Assembly: GCA_013368325.1 (NCBI GenBank)
Contig: JAACJK010000001.1
Location: 2,108,001-2,172,000, forward strand
DNA: 64,000 nucleotides
DNA from: Ephemerocybe angulata
Lineage: Eukaryota; Basidiomycota; Agaricomycetes; Agaricales; Psathyrellaceae
Reading direction: 5' to 3'
Shown: positions 59,738 through 64,000 of the stretch, piece by piece
Layout of the letters: every line of letters starts with the position of its first letter
Numbering within the stretch: the first letter of the stretch is position 1
Program-made: the position numbers and the translations under genes
Notes under the pieces: model-generated
What the model was told of the DNA's origin: nothing
Seen by the model: only the letters and a program-made list of their open reading frames with translations
The model's database searches: none

Positions 59738-59764
59738 CCAACGTTCAACGTTCAACGTTCAACC
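59738..59764. repeat. Heptamer cluster (GTTCAAC)n
   Basis: Three and a half head-to-tail copies of a 7 bp unit (AACGTTC) about 170 bp upstream of the transposase ATG. Short subterminal repeats are characteristic of CACTA/Spm-type elements, where they bind transposase; that role here is inference. Confidence 0.8.
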
Positions 59765-59781
59765 GTCACAAGTACATAGCG

Positions 59782-59810
59782 GCTGAGCGCTGAGCGCTGA
59801 GCGCTGAGCA
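59782..59810. repeat. Heptamer cluster (GCTGAGC)n
   Basis: Four head-to-tail copies of GCTGAGC about 125-150 bp upstream of the transposase ATG, a second subterminal-type repeat with a different 7 bp unit. Confidence 0.85.
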
Positions 59811-59933
59811 CCAGAACTCCTTACTTTGCATCTTTCCACGATGTTATGTAATCGGCTAGTAATCCCACCGATGGCCAGCTAAAGCCCGCTTACATATCGA
59901 CTTCTCCCCAAACCTGAATCGTTGACTGATATT

Positions 59934-62900
59934 ATGCTTGAAGACGATAGTCTGGTCAACTGCATGTGCTCGAAATGTCTGCAGGCCGATCCCAATGGCG
60001 TTGTCGTTACTAAAGATCAACATTTGGCCCACAAACGGAATGCCCGCCAACGGGCGCACGTCGATTCCCGACTTGCCCAACTTCGCGCCAACGGCTGGGA
60101 CGACCCTCCATTACCACCCGATCGACGAATGTCCCTGGATATAACCACTGAACCAGATGTGGAGCTGGAAGGGCACTCGATGGATCTAGATCCCCCCTTG
60201 GCCCGCGACGAGAACCAGGAAATTGTTGAAGAGTTGGCTCACATCCTCAAGGAACTCAAGAATAGCTGCCCACAAAAATCGCAGTTCAATATTCTCCCCT
60301 TCGTATTCTCTCAGACTCCCCATCTATACGGGCTTCCGGGAAATCCGACCGAGCAAGATATCGACAGAATCTGCTCACTAGATGTGAATACCCCATCCAA
60401 TGCCGACTACCTTCGATACTTCGACCTCCTGGACAAAGGAGCCAAATATGCGCGAATGCAACAGGAACACGCGTCTGCTACCATTCGAATGCAAAGTCTA
60501 CTTGTTGTAGAGACTGTAGACCAAAGTCGTAGGTCCCTACGCGAAGCACGACTTGCCGATTGGAAGAGACAAGCGGATCTCACAAAGCAACCCTATTTTG
60601 TTGATACAAGTAAGCCCTTTCCTTTGAGTAATTCAATTATAGAACTAACCGTCTCTCTTTAATAGCGCGTTACTACCAGGATGCTATACCCTATATCCCG
60701 GTGTCCCTCCTATTGGTGTATCTCATCGCCGCAAGCTTATATCTACTATCAAACGTATCACAGGACGACTGCAAGTTCCTACTCAGCGCTCTAGGCCTGC
60801 TATTGCAGATTCTCACTGCTTCATCCGTTGACATTCGCGCTCGAAATGCTGCAAGGGGCATGTTCCACACAATCGGTCCCGTCCTTGCTTTACTGGATGT
60901 TGTTCCACGATACGCCTCCTTCGTCTGTTGCAAGCAGTGCTACTACATTCACTGGTTCGACCCCAACGATCACCACACCAAGCGTCTTGAACGATGCCCG
61001 AACACTACCAAAAATGGCATTTGCAATGCTCGGTTTTGGGTTGGGAAGAACTTCAAGTACGAGCAACACCAAGGCCAAAAAGCGAAACCCATACGAATAT
61101 ATCCTTATCAGTCCCCCCAGCAATATCTGTCTCAATTATTCGCTCGATCAGACTTGAAGGATTACCTCTACCGCGATCCATGTAGGCGCGGGGCCCACGA
61201 CGCCGACCCCGATGCTTGGGACATTTGGGACGCCGACGCGCTTCGCACATTCAAGTTCTTTGATGGAAAACGATACACGGACACATCGGAAGAGAGTCGA
61301 CTCGTTTTCAGCTTGAACATGGATGGGCTCAACCCATACGGGAACAAGCAGTCGGGGAAGAAGGTCAGCGTCGGTGGGATCTACATGGTTTGCTTGAACC
61401 TCCCGCCTGAAATTCGGTACAATCTCGAGAACGTTTACCTTGTTGGCATCATACCAGGTCCGGGGCAGCCATCACTTCACGAATTGAACCACCTCCTCAA
61501 GCCCCTCATTGATGACTTCCTGATATTATGGCGCGAAGGCATATACCTGTCCCGAACCTTCTCACGTCCCCATGGAATTCGTGTCCGCGGTGCCATAGTC
61601 CCCCTTGTCTGCGACCTCCCGGCTGCGCGACAGATGAGCGGGTTTGCCAGCCACAGCCACACCATCTTCTGTTCGGAATGCAAACTAGATCGTCATGACA
61701 TGAACAACATCCAGTCCGACACCTGGGAGCCGCGAACCTGGGAAGAGCACAAATACCACGCAAGGCGTTGGCGGGACGCCAATACGACGGCTGAACGTCG
61801 TTCTGTTTACGCAGCACATGGCGTTCGCTGGTCCGAGCTCCTTCGCCTCCCTTACTGGGACCCCACGAAGTACACCCTCATCGATTCCATGCACGCTTTC
61901 TACCTTCGACTTTTTCAGCACCACGTACGTACCATCTGGGGGATGGACGTCAAAATCAACGACGGAGAAGGTCCTTCGGATCCAACCCTTGTTCCCCCCA
62001 CTGAAGTGGAGATGCAGCACGCTCATTTCGTCCTCCGGAATGGCTCGAGAGGCAGATTAAATGACCTAAAGAAGCACCTACTTCGCCAATTGTGTGTGGA
62101 TAGTGGTGTTTTATCTGTTGACGGGACACGGGGCGAATTAGCTTCACGCCTCCTTCAATACGTGAGTTGTATATGTTATCCAGCGTTATATCTGGTGCTG
62201 ACCGTTTCTTGGCTCAGCGCATCGAACAACGGTGGTGGACAGCGGACGACAAGCACATTGTGGAGGAAAACATTGATCATGTTGCGGATTATGAAAGACT
62301 TCGCGATGGAACCACAACTGACGACTTTTTCTGGCATGCCAGTAAAACAACAGTCACAAAGGCCATCAAACCGGATCTCCTAATGGTTTTTATTCGACAC
62401 GTCCAGCCCACCATAGTCCCGCCGAAGTCGGATGAGGAAGTGAATGGCTTGAAGAAAGAGTTATTGCTCCAATACATTCAGGACGAGGTTAGTGTTTCAC
62501 AGGTATTCCTCATGTCGCGCTCAACGCTATCTCGCAGCGCCAACGCCTTGGTATAATCGATGAGAACGGTATCCACGCTACTGCGATCGCGACGCAAGCG
62601 AAAAACCAATGCGCAAACATACTCGGAAAGGGGGTTTTAAAGGAAATCCGGCGCGATATGCAGTCCATCAATCGACCTTCATGGCAGCCAAGCGGACCCC
62701 GCAGTCCAGGAGAGGCTCGATTTGGGAAATTTACTGCAGCTCAATGGCGAACATTCTGCCTTATCAATCTCCCAATCACCCTAACTCGCCTCTGGGGCAA
62801 CGCCCACCCGGATTCTTTCCAGCGTAAATGTCTCGACAACTTCCTCCACCTTGTTGCAGCAGTCAAGATTGCGTCTATGAATCGAATGAACGAAGATCGC

Positions 62901-63993
62901 GTACAGGACTATGAGCGCCATATCCAACTGTACCTATCGAGCCTTCTCGAATTATACCCGAGGTCAAACATCACCCCATACCAGCACCTCGCCTTGCACT
63001 TCCCTCGGCACCTCAGGATGTTTGGACCTGTTCATGCTTGGCGGTGTTTCGCCTTCGAACGGTACAACTACGTCATTCAATCGCTCCCTACCAACCACAA
63101 ATTCGGTGGGTTCTTAACTGAGGGTTGGCGCATTTTACTTACTGAAATCCCTTCAGGTCAACTGGAAGAAACAATGTTCAGCAAGTTCTGCAGCGCACAG
63201 CGAATTCGAGCCATATTCTCACAAAAAGGACTTTTACCTAAAGATTTGGCTCCCTTGGCAGGCTTTTTCCACGAAAACTACAGCAAGAGGTACCGCATGA
63301 ACATCAATGAGGTCTTCTTCAGCGACGATGATCAGCGTGACGAAGAAATCTCGACTTGGAAAACGGATGATCTTGCGCCTATCGAACCAGCGGTTTACGA
63401 CGCGCTGCGCAAGTGGGTGGCCATCAACGATCCCAGTTGTACTACATGCGAAGGATTTGCGTATTTTCGACACACCGTCAGGCGCTTTGCTCAAGTTTTT
63501 TCAACCCGGAACAATCATCGGAATAACAGCCAAGTATCTTTCCAAATGCCCGGCGGTTGGCTCCCTGGGGCGATACTCAATCTCTTCACTCACACTCGCG
63601 TTTCGAATGGCATCAATACCACCCAGACGTTCGCGATTATATCTCCGTACGAAGAACTGCCTGAAGAAGCCTCAGCTGCAGACCCTTATAGACGGTATCA
63701 TGTTGTCGCCGGACGCCTTGTCTACAACCGACACCAGGACGCGCGATATCTTGTACCTTTCGATGATGTGATATCTCACCTTATAACCCAAGTGGGAGAA
63801 GTACAAGGCATAGAGGGAAAGTGTCTCCTTACATTACCCCTCGACCGAGTGAGTCCCTTCTTTGTCAAGCGTACACCTACAGCCACATATCTCTTTTCAT
63901 CAGGTGTAAATATCGGTCAAGGCGCGAACACTGCTGGAAGAATGGATACGTTGTTACCGCTATGCTTCGACTGTAATCTTGAATTCACAATGA
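59934..63993 (+). mobile_element. CACTA-like (Tnp2-type) transposase gene
   Basis: Six exons read in phase: 59934-60609, 60666-62161, 62218-62487, 62538-63105, 63157-63848 and 63922-63993 (TGA), about 1,257 residues. The N-terminus has a Cys cluster CMCSKC plus His residues. Around residue 315-350 a second C-x2-C...C...C cluster starts with CCKQC. The Tnp2-like catalytic region shows SLNMDGLNPYGNK (about residue 442), LVGIIPGPGQPSLHELN, CDLPAARQMSGF (about residue 540) and IDSMHAFYLRLFQHHVRTIW. The C-terminal part has HLALHFPRHLRMFGPVHAWR and then NHKFGQLEETM, with the splice restoring the last motif. These are the marks of transposases of plant En/Spm and agaricomycete CACTA-like elements. 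No frameshift or stop was seen in exons 1-5. The last intron is ambiguous: the nearer CAG (63,901-63,903) leads straight to a stop, while the AAG acceptor at 63,919-63,921 gives a normal ending (ARTLLEEWIRCYRYAST). It may therefore be intact. Confidence 0.85.
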
Positions 63994-64000
63994 GAACTCC

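Larger units (their letters stand above)
58621..59933. other. 5' flank of the transposase gene
   Basis: A minus-strand open stretch at 59,239-58,961 (92 codons; contains HDFELRSRHRWLLRVEEAIN) reads like ordinary protein but has no recognised domain and no clear splice context. I list it only as a possibility. Bases 58,760-58,880 are rich in TAGCTA/GGTAG short repeats. The heptamer clusters at 59.74-59.81 kb lie at the right end. No CACTA terminal motif could be placed with confidence. Confidence 0.3.

Noticed and set aside
60691..62147. Minus-strand frames within the transposase gene
   Set aside because: They are antisense shadows of a strongly supported coding exon.
1..64000. tRNA or rRNA genes, LTR pairs, telomeric repeats
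   Set aside because: I looked for TTAGGG-type arrays, conserved tRNA A/B boxes and long direct terminal repeats and recognised none. A covariance-model scan would be needed to exclude tRNAs fully.

Overview
The window looks like nuclear DNA of a filamentous basidiomycete, most likely an agaricomycete (a Rhizoctonia/Ceratobasidium-type genome is my best guess, from memory of similar proteins). Genes are split by many 50-75 nt introns with GTANGT-type donors and YAG acceptors. There are no operons, no rRNA, and I recognised no tRNA. The best-recognised host sequence is Tra1/TRRAP of basidiomycete type, and a CACTA-like (Tnp2) transposase of the kind common in agaricomycetes sits at the right end.

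Layout. 0-2.4 kb: debris of a dispersed repeat (here 'family A') joined to a decayed Tra1 fragment. 4.5-5.4 kb: coiled-coil tail of a G-domain-type protein with a frameshift. 5.9-7.2 kb: SAM-dependent methyltransferase (minus). 8.45-9.4 kb: RING-finger protein (minus). 10.3-10.8 kb: small basic two-exon gene (minus). 12.7-16.0 kb: family A copy. 16.4-18.2 kb: acidic coiled-coil protein with internal duplications (minus). 18.9-20.3 kb: WD40 protein (minus). 22.4-24.6 kb: second, longer decayed Tra1 fragment (minus). 24.6-32.0 kb: two family A copies. 32.5-43.9 kb: one very large minus-strand gene, whose middle is about twelve tandem exon-intron cassettes of 429-576 bp. 44.6-47.2 kb: coiled-coil/membrane gene, divergent from a SUN-domain gene at 47.6-48.5 kb. 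49.1-53.4 kb: inverted family A copy. 53.7-54.4 kb: two-exon gene of unknown function. 55.4-56.7 kb: F-box gene. 56.8-58.6 kb: family A copy. 59.7-64.0 kb: CACTA-like element.

The dominant theme is segmental duplication. Family A copies keep splice-site-like motifs and are collinear with Tra1 sequence, so they look like DNA-level duplications of a gene-bearing segment followed by decay. One copy (49.1-53.3 kb) is a mosaic that matches the 14.6-16.0 kb copy at one end and the 24.7-28.5 kb copy at the other. It forms a 3.8 kb inverted repeat around a 21 kb block holding the cassette gene and the SUN gene.

Limits: exon boundaries were read by eye from splice motifs and phase. Family assignments are from motif memory, with no database search.
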